Of a DNA stretch of 64,000 bases, positions 12,706 through 60,336 are shown piece after piece. The first letter of the stretch is position 1. Each line of letters begins with the position of its first letter. Source of the stretch: Ptiloglossa arizonensis (Eukaryota; Arthropoda; Insecta; Hymenoptera; Colletidae); NCBI RefSeq assembly GCF_051014685.1, contig NC_135055.1:24142501-24206500 (forward strand). Reading direction: 5' to 3'. The notes below the pieces were generated by a model that searched no databases, was not told the DNA's origin, and saw only the letters and a program-made list of their open reading frames with translations. The translations under genes were made by a program, and so were the position numbers.

Positions 12706-14543
12706 ATGGCATTTTTAGTTACTACTTGTTTGTCATTTAGCTTATGCATTTTATTATTTCATACAGGTATTGCTCTTAATAAATATTCCTTCGAAGCAAA
12801 TGAACCAAAATATATGCCCACTCTTCGTGAGTTGGACAAACCATTTCGTATGGCAAAATTAAACGTACTTTGGGTTAAAGCAAAAAATGTGAGTATTAAT
12901 ATATTACAAAGTACATATATTTATATGTGTTTCAAGAAAATATTTAAAATGTAATTTTCTGATAGCGTTTGACTGATATAAAGCTACAGTCAATATTCAG
13001 CGATTTAAAGATTCACGATAAGGAAGAAGTTGCGTATAAGCATTTTAAATCCAATGGGACAGATCTAAATGGTGAAGAAGAGGCACGTTTGCGAAAGAAG
13101 CTTATTGGTAATTTAACAGAAACATTAATTATTATTATTTATTATTTTGAATGAGGTCAGAAATTTATGTAATTCAAGGTCATTTCCTTTGTAATAATAA
13201 TATAACCATTATAGAACCTTGTATTTTTTTCAATTAAAGAATTTTTCCTTTATTTGAAGGGATTATGAGCACATACGGATTATTGGAACACTTTTACGAC
13301 ACAGAGGATCCAAAATTACTTAAGAAACATAAAGCATTAAATGATGGTAGTAACTATGTTGCTAGTGATATGTTTAAAGATAAGAGATTGAACAAGTTGT
13401 GGGCTAAAGCTGAATACGCAGGCTTTACACGTGAGTATCTTATGTATAGTTTTAATCCACAAACCTTGATTACAAATGTCTAAACATTTTTATTCAACAG
13501 ATGAAGAACTACAAACTTTAAAAGAAGAGTTCCAGCATCATCAGGATAAAGTGGACGAATACATGAATCTTTTGAAAGATGTAGAAATGGGAGATACAGA
13601 AGTACATGAAAGTTAGTGATACAAATAATAAATTATAAATTATAACAGGAATATTGTAAAATGAATTTCACATTTAACATGTATTATAGATAGTTTATAT
13701 CATAAGCCAGAAAGTTGGAACATGATAGAAGAAAAAGAGGAAAGCTCTAATGATGTTCTTGGGAAAAAATTAGATTATTTAGGAAAGGCAAAATTACTTC
13801 GGTATGTACATATGTCTTTACTGTTACAGCATTTCTACATAAATAACATTAGTATTTATGCGTTTTTGTGAATATTGTGATATAATTATATCCTGTTAAC
13901 TGATGGCAATTACCAAGGAGATATAATGTAGACACTGTTTAGCTCATAGATTTTTATATATCCATGTAAATATGTATTTCTGGCTTCAACGTTGGTTCTT
14001 TCTTAGTAGTTGTCATAGCTTGTAGGTTCTTTTAGTTTGTTCCACCATTTAACGAGTGGCAAATATGTCATTTTAGAGAAAGGCACTTGGAACTCAGAAA
14101 TGGGTATGATCGATTGGATAAATTAACTGCTACAGGTCCAAATCATAAAGAATTTGTAGAACCAAAAGTGCAAGGATTGTGGCAAATTGTATTAGAAGGA
14201 TCATTTTCTCCAAAAGAACGTGCATCTCTGAAGGTAATAATATATACAATTATTTTATGTAGCTTCTATGCGCATGTGTGTGCACTAAGTAGAATTATTT
14301 TTCTTCAATATGTCATTGATGTTTTATTTTGATGTTTAGGAGGAACTTCAACATTACGAAGGAAGACTACTCAAGTTACGTCATTTACATACAGCAGCTG
14401 CTTTAGAAGCTGTACGTCAGGGGAAATCTTATGATTCAGATGATTTTACCATGCAACAACATATAAAAAAGCATGCTAGAACAGTAGAAAAGCTTCATAT
14501 GGATCTTGAAGCAAAAATTGTGCAAAGTCACTCTGAACTTTAA
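12706..14543 (+). CDS. LRPAP1: Alpha-2-macroglobulin receptor-associated protein (RAP)
   Basis: Exons: 12706-12888, 12966-13107, 13260-13430, 13501-13611, 13690-13801, 14077-14233, 14340-14543. They give 359 aa, against 357 in human RAP. RAP is an ER chaperone that keeps LDL-receptor-family proteins from binding ligands early. The first 24 or so residues form a signal peptide (a hydrophobic run of LSFSLCILLF type). The helical domains follow, with FRMAKLNVLWVKAKN early on and RLNKLWAKAEYAGFTHEEL in the middle. The lysine/arginine-rich third domain contains KVQGLWQIVLEGSFSPKE and LRHLHTAAALE. The C-terminus is HSEL, an ER-retrieval tetrapeptide of the HNEL/HDEL type, which confirms both the frame and the stop. 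An AATAAA signal is at 14604-14609. Tandem with ALIX upstream and DNALI1 downstream, with no sign of co-transcription. Confidence 0.96.
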
Positions 14544-15025
14544 CATTTTGTGCTCTTTTTTAAACTAATTATAATGAGAAAGCTATGTTAAAAAAATATT
14601 TCTAATAAAAGTAGATTTGAAATAAATCTAACTTCATTTGTAGTATTATTGTATATGAAATGATTGTATAAGAAATTTATATAATATTTAAAAAATAATA
14701 TATATATATATATATATATATAGAATAATTTTTAAATTTATGTAATTTTATTATGTTTGTAATAATAAACTTTTATTATTTAATTTCTATTAAATTCTAT
14801 TCCCTACTTAATATATTGTTACTTGGTAACACATGATACATCAATATCACTATGACAATTGCTAAAATTACTTACAGTTTGAGATATATTTTATGGTGCA
14901 GAAACAAACTACAAAAATGTAAGTAACAGTTTTTTTGAATAGTTCAATTTCTATACAGTAAATTAAAATAAATATAATAATTAAAACATACTTTGTGTTG
15001 TATAAGTGTACGGAGCATAATAATA
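14544..15025. other. LRPAP1 3' UTR and DNALI1 upstream region, with (TA)n repeat
   Basis: Short spacer with the LRPAP1 poly(A) signal at 14604-14609 and a dinucleotide (TA)n run at about 14699-14722. The DNALI1 promoter must lie in the last 300 bp. I see no specific element. Confidence 0.6.
14699..14722. repeat. (TA)n microsatellite
   Basis: About 12 uninterrupted TA units in the 3' flank of the RAP gene. Confidence 0.9.
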
Positions 15026-16318
15026 ATGGCAACAGCAATAAAGGATCGTACTATTTCTGCTATGGATACTTTGGTTAAATACGACAACCCAGTTTTAGAT
15101 ACAATTCGACCAGAAAAGGTTCAATTGTTATAAATACACATATATTGCTTATCAATCAATGAATGGCAACAAAATCATATAATTAAAAAAACATAGTGTT
15201 AAAATAGCTAAAAAAATGATCATAATTTTAATTCTGTATTTTGCTATTAAGATAGGTATCTAAAGAGACGGCACCAAAAATCGGAGCAACAGTTTGTAAA
15301 GTACAAACTACTCCTTTTACAGTTGATATTCGACGCGAAACTACCGACATTCTGAATAGGATTTTACCACCTAAACAATGGGAAGAAGATGGTCAAACAT
15401 GGATTCAACAAGTAAGATATTCATTTTTTCTTGTAAATTAGATTTTCTTTGTAAAAATGTAACTAACTTACTCTAATTTTCTATATTATAAACTATTTTT
15501 GTGTACGTAATGCATCTAGATATCAAGTACGCCAGCAACAAGATTGGATGTTATTAATTTACAAGAACAACTTGATATGAGATTACAACAAAGACAAGCG
15601 AGAGAAACTGGTATTTGTCCAGTTCGCAGGGAACTTTACACACAATGTTTTGGTAAAGTTTTTTCTTAATATCTAACGACTATTCTGTAGCAGTTAAATA
15701 TTACTTTTAAGCTGAAATTATTAAATATTATTTGATAGATGAAATAATACGTCAGGTCACTGTAAATTGCTCGGAACGCGGTTTACTTTTACTTAGAATT
15801 CGTGATGAACTTAAAATGACGTTATCTGCATATCAGATTTTATATCAAAGCAGCATTGCTTTTGGTATGCGCAAAGCTCTACAAGTATGTATGTATTCAT
15901 CAATGTACAAAGATGTAAGTGATAAGAAATATTAAATCTTTACTAATATTTTTATAGGCTGAACAAGGAAAAGAAGATTTAATTGCTACTGCAGATGAAC
16001 TACAGTTGCAAAAAGATGACTTGGAAAAAACTGTTGCTGAATTGAAACAGAAATTTGAACAGGCTCAAAAAAGAGCAGCTGAATTGAGGGAAGCAGAGGA
16101 AAAGAAACATATGGAGGAAATACAATTTCTTAAAAAAACAAATCAACAGTTGAAAGTAAATACTTAAACAATATAGATATTACAATTTGGTATTAATTAT
16201 AGATAAATTTCTTAAGAGATTATTTTATCCAGTCTACATGAAATGTACAAATTGTATATATTAATGAAATTAATTTTTTCAGACACAGTTGGAGGGTATT
16301 ATTGCACCAAAGAGATAA
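15026..16318 (+). CDS. DNALI1: Axonemal dynein light intermediate chain (p28 family)
   Basis: Exons: 15026-15118, 15256-15411, 15520-15652, 15739-15884, 15958-16155, 16283-16318. They give 253 aa. The family consists of inner-arm axonemal dynein light intermediate chains (Chlamydomonas p28, human DNALI1), needed for motile cilia and flagella; in insects that means sperm tails and chordotonal neurons. Conserved landmarks are SLVKYDNPVL-type sequence near the N-terminus, ILPPKQWEEDGQTWIQQ, SSTPATRLDVINLQEQLD, RQARETGICPVRRELY, CSERGLLLLRIRDE and AFGMRKALQAEQGK. A coiled coil from about residue 165 runs to the C-terminal TQLEGIIAPKR, as in the family. Length matches the usual 250-260. An AATAAA candidate is at 16604-16609. 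Expression is expected in testis and ciliated sensory cells; the sequence itself does not show this. Confidence 0.96.
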
Positions 16319-19154
16319 AATTATTGCAAATTATAATTAAAGTCTGTAATGAAAAAGAGAAAGTATATTAATCTTTATGAATGGTGTACATTTTATTTAC
16401 CTTCATGCAGTAAACGGGCAAGTATAAAAACGTTAGAAAATTGTATTCACTTTCTTACTTATTAAAGCATCAAAATCAAATGTATGGTATATGGTTGTAC
16501 ATTTTTTATCGTAAATTTGCACTTACATATATGTTATCTTGTTTACAAATTTATATATGTAACACTGTAAAACATACAAATATTGTTGAATAGAAAACAG
16601 ATAAATAAATATATATTTATATCTATTACTTGTCAACCTAATATTATAAACATTTGTTCCTAATTATATGATCAATGTTTCTTTTTATTTTTATTTTATT
16701 ACTTCAATTGTGTTGCTTCAACCTGGTGAAATTTGTTTACATAAATTTGTTTACAAAATAAACTATGTAACATTATCAAAATATATAATGTATATGACAA
16801 AAGATAATATTTTCCTTATAATCTGTTATTTAAGTAGGAATAAATAAAAGGATTTTAGAAGTACATAAGAATTATTATCATTACATGTAACACTGATGTA
16901 AAGTACCTCTAAACATAAGATTTTGTAATTGGGATTCTGTTCTGCATACTAAAAAAACATAAGATTACAAGACAGCGTAAAATAAGACTTTTTGATACGT
17001 AAGTATAGTGTTCAAATATTTTACAATTACAATTTTTTCCAGATAAATTACATAGAAATATAAATTAAATAAAAGACTTCATTATTATATATAAATTTTG
17101 TATCCCTCATTTATTAAAAATTATCTGTTTATAAATTACTCTTATAAAGATATATTTTATATTGGCACTGTACAATTGTTTTAGAATTTTTACAAGCAAT
17201 AGCATTAATGAATTTATCATTGTCACTGTAATGTTGACAATAGATATAAAATTCACATATAATGAGCATAACAAAAAAATGTTGCTTGTTTTTCTTTCAT
17301 ATAATCTTACTACTAACGTAATAGATTGGTCCCACCCTCTTAATCACACCTTACACCGCAGTCAAAAATGTACTTGATTAAATCAGTATTTTCTTTTGTT
17401 ACATGCTACATCATTTTACATGTATAATTTTAATGAACTGTACTAACAATATCGTCTGTTTTCTTAAAAATGTACATGATCTATATAAAACGGCACATTT
17501 ATGTTTAAGACCATTCGTTTTATTACTGTGAATATGTGAGAGAATAAAAAAATTACATCTAAAATACAAATAATAAAATTATCTTCTATTTTTCTTCATT
17601 TTATTTAACATATTGCAATTTAAAACTAGATAAATGTCTCTAGGAATTGATTCCTACATATCTTGATAAAATTAAACTATAAATTTTCCATATTTGACAT
17701 ATTAAATATTTTTACATTTTTTTCGTTACAGATTGCCTAGTTTTTTTAGTATGCATTGAATACATAATCGAGAATACTAATTAATTACAAGCCCAATTCT
17801 TACATTCATGAATTGTAAACTAAAATTTTACCAACGACAAACTATAAAAAACATTAGTATCAATAAATTAAAACAAATAAATTCAAAAAACAATTTCATT
17901 AGTATTAGTATATTTAAAACAATTTAAAAGTTGAATACTTGTATTCATTAAATTAGTGGCAACTTTGACATTAAACTGAATATCTTTGAATACATTTGTT
18001 TCTGAAGGTGAATGATTAAAAAATGTTGGTATACAACAATGAGGTTAAATATATGTGGTTTTAAAATGAATCCCAAACTGGATTAAAATAGCTTTGTGAA
18101 ACATATATATTAATTTACTTAGTTCTACAGAAAAATAAATAAAATACTTTACAAACCACAATAAGATGTGTTTTACATTACTTTTTCACTTTTATGCTAA
18201 TTAAATATAATGTACTTTACATACATTTGAAACCAATTAAATGTTATATCATAATTTAATAAAAATGTTTAATTTGTTTCAATAAAAATATTATTTTCTG
18301 TATTTCACCTAAATTGTTCTTAGTGGAATTATTTGTATTTTTCAAATGCAAGAATATTATTTAAATTAGTACCAATTTAAGAATAAGAATAATGTTTCTT
18401 AAAATGAATACAGTCAATGAACTGTACTCAAATAATGCAATAAAAATTGTAAAAGGGAATGTTTATCATTTTATATAAATTAATATAAACTTTAAATCAC
18501 GTGAAACTATTTTTAAGATATCTTTGATAAATATATTTCATAAAATAATTGTAACAATACTATTGATAGTAAAAATACTATTGCGACTTTACATATTAGC
18601 TCCACAAAAGATTTCATTTTAAATACTTTAAATATTTTAAACATTTCCAACATTGAGGCATATTTTTATCATTACGATAAGAAGTTAAACTTCATGAAAA
18701 AAGTTAATACAAAGTACAAATTCTACAAAATATGAAATATGAAAATTGTTTATCAATTGTTATGCTGCACCAGTTGAATGAAAGTATAACATACTAATAC
18801 TATTAAAAAATGTATTATTTAAAACAGTATGTTAATACCAAAAATATAGCACGACTTGTGTGAAAATTAAATGTAGTTTGGGCTGCACCTAACGAATTAC
18901 ATTGAATAATGGATGTAAAATTGTATCTTATGCATATATGTGTATGCTTCAAAAAAGCAATGCACAATGAATGATTTGTAATACTACATGCACCAATACA
19001 GCAAGGGTCTGAAATATGAAGTATGCAATGTAAATTGATATAACACAAAATTTGCATTATTGGAACACACTTTCACAACACCATAACAAGGAAGTATTCA
19101 CTAATTTCCTTGTATGTGTCTTTTTTTTATTTGCACCAATATTTTTATCTTAGA
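16319..19154. other. Convergent intergenic region, DNALI1 and scrib 3' UTRs
   Basis: 2.8 kb of very AT-rich DNA between two convergent genes. It holds the DNALI1 3' UTR (AATAAA near 16604-16609) and the scrib 3' UTR. A minus-strand AATAAA sits at 19126-19131, only 24 bp after the scrib stop, so a longer alternative UTR is also likely. No coding unit is recognisable; short open frames such as 17162-17377 (+) and 18815-19057 (-) look random. Confidence 0.65.
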
Positions 19155-54348
<35,194 letters not shown>

Positions 54349-54397
54349 TCACGCCCTACTCGGCTTTAAACGCGCTCTCGGCTTGTGCCTCGAAGTC

Positions 54398-54405
54398 TGA
54401 CGTCA
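54398..54405. promoter_or_regulatory. Palindromic CRE (TGACGTCA) near scrib 5' end
   Basis: A full consensus CREB/ATF site lies 200 bp upstream of the scrib start codon (54198), in a short CpG-rich stretch (about 54340-54490) that probably contains the transcription start. The match is exact. Use in vivo is inferred. Confidence 0.5.
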
Positions 54406-54904
54406 TCACGTCCACAAACCACTGATCACGTTGCTCTAAAGCGACAAACAACAGTGAACGAATACGACGCTTTGAAAAGACGGTTCCCCCACTTTATACA
54501 CTTGGACGCGGAATTGCAAGTAATATAGATGGGAAATCTCAAATTAAATACTTTCTATGATTACAATAATCAAGACGAAATTATTGTTGGATAAGAAATA
54601 ACTTGTGATAAATAGGAAGTAAAAAACCAAGATGAATCATCTCCGTTCCTATAAAATATTTTCTTTTTTGTTTGAAATCAATTTCTTTGAAAGATGTGGC
54701 TATTTCGGTATAACTACACCGACGAATTAATTCGTTCCGTTTGAGGAGAAAATCACTAGTTTTGGCTATCCCTTCTCTTTACTATACAATGCATCTCGGT
54801 CTTGCGTGCTAAGGCCCATGATAGCTGCGCAATATAGATGCGCAGAAGTATTATGTTACTTAGTTATGTGGTTAGAACTACGAGTAATTGTACTGTTTTA
54901 ACGA

Positions 54905-54980
54905 CGGTGGTCGTGACCATATGATATAGTGATAGTATAGTAACGTGCTAACTTTTCGATCCAAATTCAAATCCTACCGA
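54905..54980 (+). other. Possible tRNA-derived relic
   Basis: GATAGTATAGT resembles a tRNA A-box/D-arm region. AATTCAAATCC, about 35 bp further on, resembles a B-box. The ends (CGGTGG and CTACCG) can pair over a tRNA-like length of about 75. However, the T stem hardly pairs and no clear anticodon stem forms, so this is not a working tRNA. It may be a decayed tRNA or tRNA-derived SINE piece, or chance. Confidence 0.2.
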
Positions 54981-56234
54981 GATAAATTCTTTAACTTTTT
55001 CTTAGCTTTCAACGAGTTATTTATTGATAACTACTAAAATATATTAATTTTAAGAACAAATATGAAAGTATGTTTCTAAATGCAAATAAAGTATGTACTC
55101 TTATTAAATGCATTTGCACATACTCGAATGAAATTTGTCATAGGGTGTGAACATATATATTACAAACCAAATTTATTTTTCCAAAGATTGTGTAATATAA
55201 ATTAATTGTAACTTGATAATTATTCATATTTTGTTTCTGAAAATAAAGATTATAATATTTTTATAATAAAATGCAGTTGTGTAAAAATATTTGTGCCATA
55301 ATACTAAAATCTTCGAAAAAAACCAAACAAATTTATGAATCATTTTTAAAAAATAAGATGAAACTATATGTTGAAGAATATCTAGTTGTACTGATCCTTG
55401 ATTTTTAGATTGGTCAAAATAGTATGTACGTATGTTTGTATGATCTCAAAAAAATTGGCCAGACATGAAAATGTTGACGCCACCAGTAAAAAGGGGTTTC
55501 TTCTTAAGCGCAAGTGTGTGCAAAGAAAGGTGTGCATAATATGCAATGATCGTGCATCTTTGTAGTGTGACCGCGTTTTTTTGGACTGAATGTACATAAC
55601 AAAAATAAAATACCTATACATATACACTTTACGAATATTTCTCCAAATTGTACATATACATCTATTGATTTTGTAAAATTAAAAATTTATTGGTATATTC
55701 AATTTATTTATGAATTAACATTTTTAAACTAAAAGACTTATTTATATACCTGTAATTATTCACGTTCCCTGTTACCGGGTGCGTCAATAGAGAAATCATC
55801 TTCTAACCTACTTTATTATACTTAATCCAAACATAATTGTAACACTTTAAATTTGAAGAATATTTAGATAAAAAGAAAATACATACGATATTTGTACAAT
55901 TACATTTATTATAAAAAAGCTTAATTGCATGCTAGGTAAGTTGTAATACATTAAGAGTTATTTACCCTTATAAATAAACATTAAGTATAAAAATATATAG
56001 TACTAATAATAAAAGAACTACTATTAAGAAAGTTAGTTGGAATCTAAAATAAGTAGCAAGCGTCATTTACATTATCTGATCAGTAGCTTTATTTAAAATT
56101 ATTAGAATTATTTTTTCTTTAATAATAAAATTCAGTGTTTAAAGTATCGTAGTGGATTTATAGTTTGATCTTTTCATCTATTGACAATATTTACATATAT
56201 AGTGTAAATTATATATTGACATATTTAAAGAAAT

Positions 56235-57260
56235 ATGAATATTGCTCTAATATCGGAGTACCTGGAAACATACCAAGGGAGAGACAAATTTTTAAGAACT
56301 TTATCTTATATGGCAAAGTTTGCTACATTAGGTATATTGTCAAAGGAAATAGAAGAAAAGTTTAAGATCTTTAGTAGTCAGATGAGTGGATGCAGAGTGA
56401 TTTTAAGATTATTGGATGATATACCAATGATTCATTATGTTATGACATATGGATGGGGAAAGAAGGTATTTAAAACTGAAAGTGAATAAAATAATCTTTA
56501 GAATACAAGAAAAATTATGCTTTCATTCTATTTGTTATTGACTTGTACACATTCATACTATTTTTCTAGAGGCATGTAAATTTCATATCTAATGTAATAG
56601 GAGCCAGATTGGTTGATCAAATGGACAGAGTTGGTACAAATTGCAGTGGATACTATATTTTGTCCAATAGAGCACATTTCTTGGGCCGGTGAACATAAAT
56701 TAATTAAGATTAATATTGAAAAGTGGGACAATGCTTCAACATGGTTTTGGATAATTTCCCTACACTTGTCATTAATAAAGTATGTTACAATATGAAAGAA
56801 AAAATACTTAATATTTACTTGAAAGTTTATAGACACATACACACACACACGTATGCACTCCTTTTTTTAGATCCCTGAGAAAATTAAAGAAGTTGAATAA
56901 CTATAAAACACATCTTAGCGAAATTAATTGTGATACAAGGTAAATATATAGAAATAATAAATAAATGTTTGCTATTTTAATAAGTCAATATATTAAATTG
57001 ATAGCAATTTATGATCTATAATTATTTTTACTTTCAGCAGAATAGCCCTGACAACAATAAGCAAACAAAAATGGAATGAATTACTGACTTGTACACGATT
57101 AATATTAGATATCAGTTATGCAATTAGTTATTTACCATCTGGTGTATTTTGGGGAGGTTGGTTAAAAATTTGGCAAATTGGAGCACTCGGAACATTGTCT
57201 TCCCTAATTGGTTTGTATCAAGCACTAAGCAAACGTGCAGAACAGAAAAAGTGTTTGTAA
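56235..57260 (+). CDS. Pex11c: Peroxisomal membrane protein PEX11 gamma
   Basis: Exons: 56235-56465, 56601-56779, 56871-56939, 57041-57260, giving 232 aa (233 if the alternative acceptor at 57037 is used). PEX11 proteins elongate and help divide peroxisomes. The gamma type is recognised by the N-terminal ETYQGRDKFLRTLSYMAKF, the middle CRVILRLLDDIPM and CPIEHISWAGEH, and the C-terminal LPSGVFWGGW and GTLSSLIGLYQA. The last is a membrane-embedded segment. Family length is about 240. The start ATG at 56235 gives the conserved N-terminal amphipathic helix and needs no upstream extension. The third intron ends in a tandem NAGNAG acceptor (CAGCAG at 57035-57040). AATAAA is at 57366-57371. The gene is divergent from scrib and convergent with orb. 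Confidence 0.94.
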
Positions 57261-58906
57261 TGATACCAAAATGTACAAAGCAACTACAAACTCTATAAAG
57301 AATTACTATTATTAGTATTGTAAATATAGATTTTTACATTTTCTATTGGTGTATTGAAATTGTAAAATAAATCACAGAAATTGAAAGAAAACTATTACTA
57401 CTATTTTATAAATTTGTGTCTTTGTGTTGTGTAAGGTATAATTTTGTATATTACAAAGCAATACACATTTATTAACATAATAAAGAACAATTTATTATTT
57501 TTAATATACTAGTTTTGTGTTACAAGTTATACTTTAACAAGGATATATGTAATAGGAGAAAAGCTAAAGCAATATAAATTATTGATATCCAGGTAAAGCT
57601 TACTTGATTTCTTGCTAATGAGTGTAGATATATGTTTACTAACATTCGAATTATTTTTACATACATATAGTTTTTGAGTGTTATTATTTGTAAATTATAG
57701 ACTTAGGTTTTATTATCAATAAAAGTGAAAGAATAGGAGGCACTTTCCGTATGAACATAAAAAAAATACTTTGCTACCTATGGTGCGATGTAATCATTGC
57801 CTCACAATTGGTTAAATCTCTTAAAAGTTTTAAGAAAGCTTGACATTATGCGTACCAGTAGCAGTCTTGTTTCTTTAATAGTAGATCACCCTGTATCGCA
57901 TGGTTATCAATGATTTAAAAATAATTTGTGTTTTCCACATTGGAATAAAATCTATGGAGATTACATTAAAAGGCACGACTTATTAAAAGTTTGTAAACAA
58001 GATATTTTCGATAAAAGAGCATCTTTAAAATTTTCGTCGGCTCATAATCTTTTTTACCATTGATTCATTAATTTTTAGTCTAGGAATTTGTTGTTCTTCT
58101 ATTTAGAATCGTTTTCAGGCATAGCAAACCGATTTGTTTCATTGACTAAAATCTTGATGGTTACATTTGAAGCTTTCATAGAAGATATATATGTGTTTTG
58201 TATGTCATATTAAAGCACTTCATATAAGTATTTTCTTATACATTTAATAACCGTGTTACTTGTTCATTGCATTTGATGTTATAATGCGATATATTATTTT
58301 TGTATTTGTTCCACTTTCTTGAATCAAGCTAAAATTTAGTGACTCAGAAATATGATAAACCTTCTTCTTTGTCTTTTATACTTGATAAGTAAGATCAATA
58401 GTAGCAGAGTAATCTGCAGTTGATTATACGCATTTTCAATTATAAATCTTAATTCTATATAATAGTTTCGTCTTTGAAATGTTTACCAGTAACAACTTAT
58501 AGTGTAAATACTTAAATTTATAGTTACTTGTAAAATAAGTAAGTTATATTGAAGCATTTATAATGAATCACAGTTATTGCACCAAAAATTAAATTAATTT
58601 TGTTCCATTGCGGAAAAATTATTGTATCGTTTATAATTCACAGGAGGTACGGTAATTTAATTTAATCTAAAGGAACAGAAAAATTAAAAGATTAAACATG
58701 TATAGTGCAACTATAAAATTAACGAAATTTGTGCTACCAATTAGTCTTTACTTTACAATTTGTGTTAATATTATGTACCTATCAAATTTTCATGATGTAA
58801 TAACTTTTAATATTTAACACTTTGCATAAGCACACATTTTTAAGGCCCGGAGTTTGGAAAGGGCAGAAGGTTTTGTTTTAAAAAATCAATTTTTCTAACA
58901 GAAACA

Positions 58907-58930
58907 TAATAATAATAATAATAATAATAA

Positions 58931-59014
<84 letters not shown>

Positions 59015-59140
59015 AAGTAGAAGTAGGAGTAGGAGTAGGAGTAGGAGTAGTAGTAGGAATAGTAGTAGTAGTAGTAGTGGTAGTAATAATAATATTAATA
59101 ATAGCAACAACAACAACTAAAATAATAATAATAATAATAA
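58907..59140. repeat. Compound trinucleotide repeat (AAT)n/(AGT)n
   Basis: Blocks of AAT, then about 27 AGT units, then AGA/AGG-AGT variants, then AAT and CAA. Leucine-, serine- or threonine-rich open frames across it are artefacts of the repeat. Confidence 0.97.
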
Positions 59141-59759
59141 ACACGGAAAAGGAGGAACGATAATGGAACTTTATCTGCAAAAATATGATTTTTAATTCAC
59201 ACAACAAAATGATATCAAAACATTAGAAACAGGATTAGAATACTATGAAATCTTGTTGAAAGAAAATACATAACATAATATCGTAACAAAAAATAAAAAC
59301 AGAATCAATTCACTACAATCCGCGCCAGAATCGTAGACCATGTACTTCTCCATTTCGTCAACAGTTAAACAGTCCCTGTAAACGAAAACTCGCAAAGGCC
59401 GCTTTAACTAAGAATATAAGTTATGATTACAGTGGCCATTTTTGGCAATATTATTACACTGTACAATCTGACATAAAACTACAACGATGGGAAGTATCAC
59501 CGACAAACGTCAGAATAGAAAAACGGCCTAGTAGTAGTTGGCTAATGCTTTTTAGAAAGTCATTATTCCTGTTATACTAAATTAAACATGTTCTTCGCAA
59601 AAAATAATAATAATTAAATTATTAATCCCTCCTGCCGTTAGAACACTACAATAATCTAATCTCATCAAATAATTTACGGTTAATCGTAATATTTCGCCGA
59701 TGAATTATTATAGCGGCGCGTTGTATTTTATGAATGTTTATGAACACCACAAAATTAAC

Positions 59760-59763
59760 CTTT

Positions 59764-59794
<31 letters not shown>

Positions 59795-59810
59795 TCGCTC
59801 GCTCTCTCTA
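59760..59810. repeat. (CT)n tract followed by CGCG/CTCG alternation
   Basis: About 25 bp of CT repeats followed by CGCGCGCG and CTCG units, then CT again. Low complexity and Z-DNA-prone. Confidence 0.9.
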
Positions 59811-60336
59811 GCAGTGGAGTGGCTTCCCATTTTATCGCATAAAAATTATTGTCACTATAAAAGCCACAATTGAGCTCATATGAATACAATGTAAATGCAC
59901 ACTCGTAACGCATAACTGCTGTATGAATGTGCTGTGTTACTTAATGACACAATTATATTTTTCCCAATAAAACGATCAACAAGAGAACCTGTCCCTAAGT
60001 AAACACACTAAATAAAAGTAATTTGTTGAACGCGGTGTTGACCGCGTTCGAAATAGGAACTCTTTATGGAACACGATTTTCTTATCTTTCAATTAGTCTC
60101 TCTGTACCGCGGACGTATGTAGTAATAACGATAATAAACAAATCGTTACATTTGCCGATCAGCTGGTATATCCGGTATTTTTACATATATCGTCAAACCA
60201 GCTGCCTGCAGCCCTGCGATAAAAACTAAATTTGCACCCTGTCAGTAAGTCAGCTGGCGCAACGTCCGTGCGAAAACAAGTAGTCAAAAAAAAAGTGAAT
60301 GTGATCGTGAAAGAGAAGCTCGGTAAGTAATTGTAC

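Larger units (their letters stand above)
57261..60336. other. Convergent 3' region of PEX11G and orb
   Basis: 3.1 kb. The PEX11G 3' UTR ends near 57366-57400. The remainder is probably the long 3' UTR of orb on the minus strand, or intergenic DNA. It contains a large trinucleotide repeat (58907-59140) and a CT/GC-alternating tract (59760-59810). Plus-strand ATAAAA, which is TTTTAT on the orb strand, occurs four times within 500 bp of the orb stop. The plus-strand frame at 60023-60229 shows no domain. Confidence 0.55.

Noticed and set aside
56558..56848. Minus-strand 96-codon frame opposite PEX11G
   Set aside because: A shadow of the plus-strand exon, which has clear PEX11 gamma similarity and splice phases that close.
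58878..59207. Poly-Thr and poly-Leu open frames
   Set aside because: Artefacts of the AAT/AGT trinucleotide repeat.
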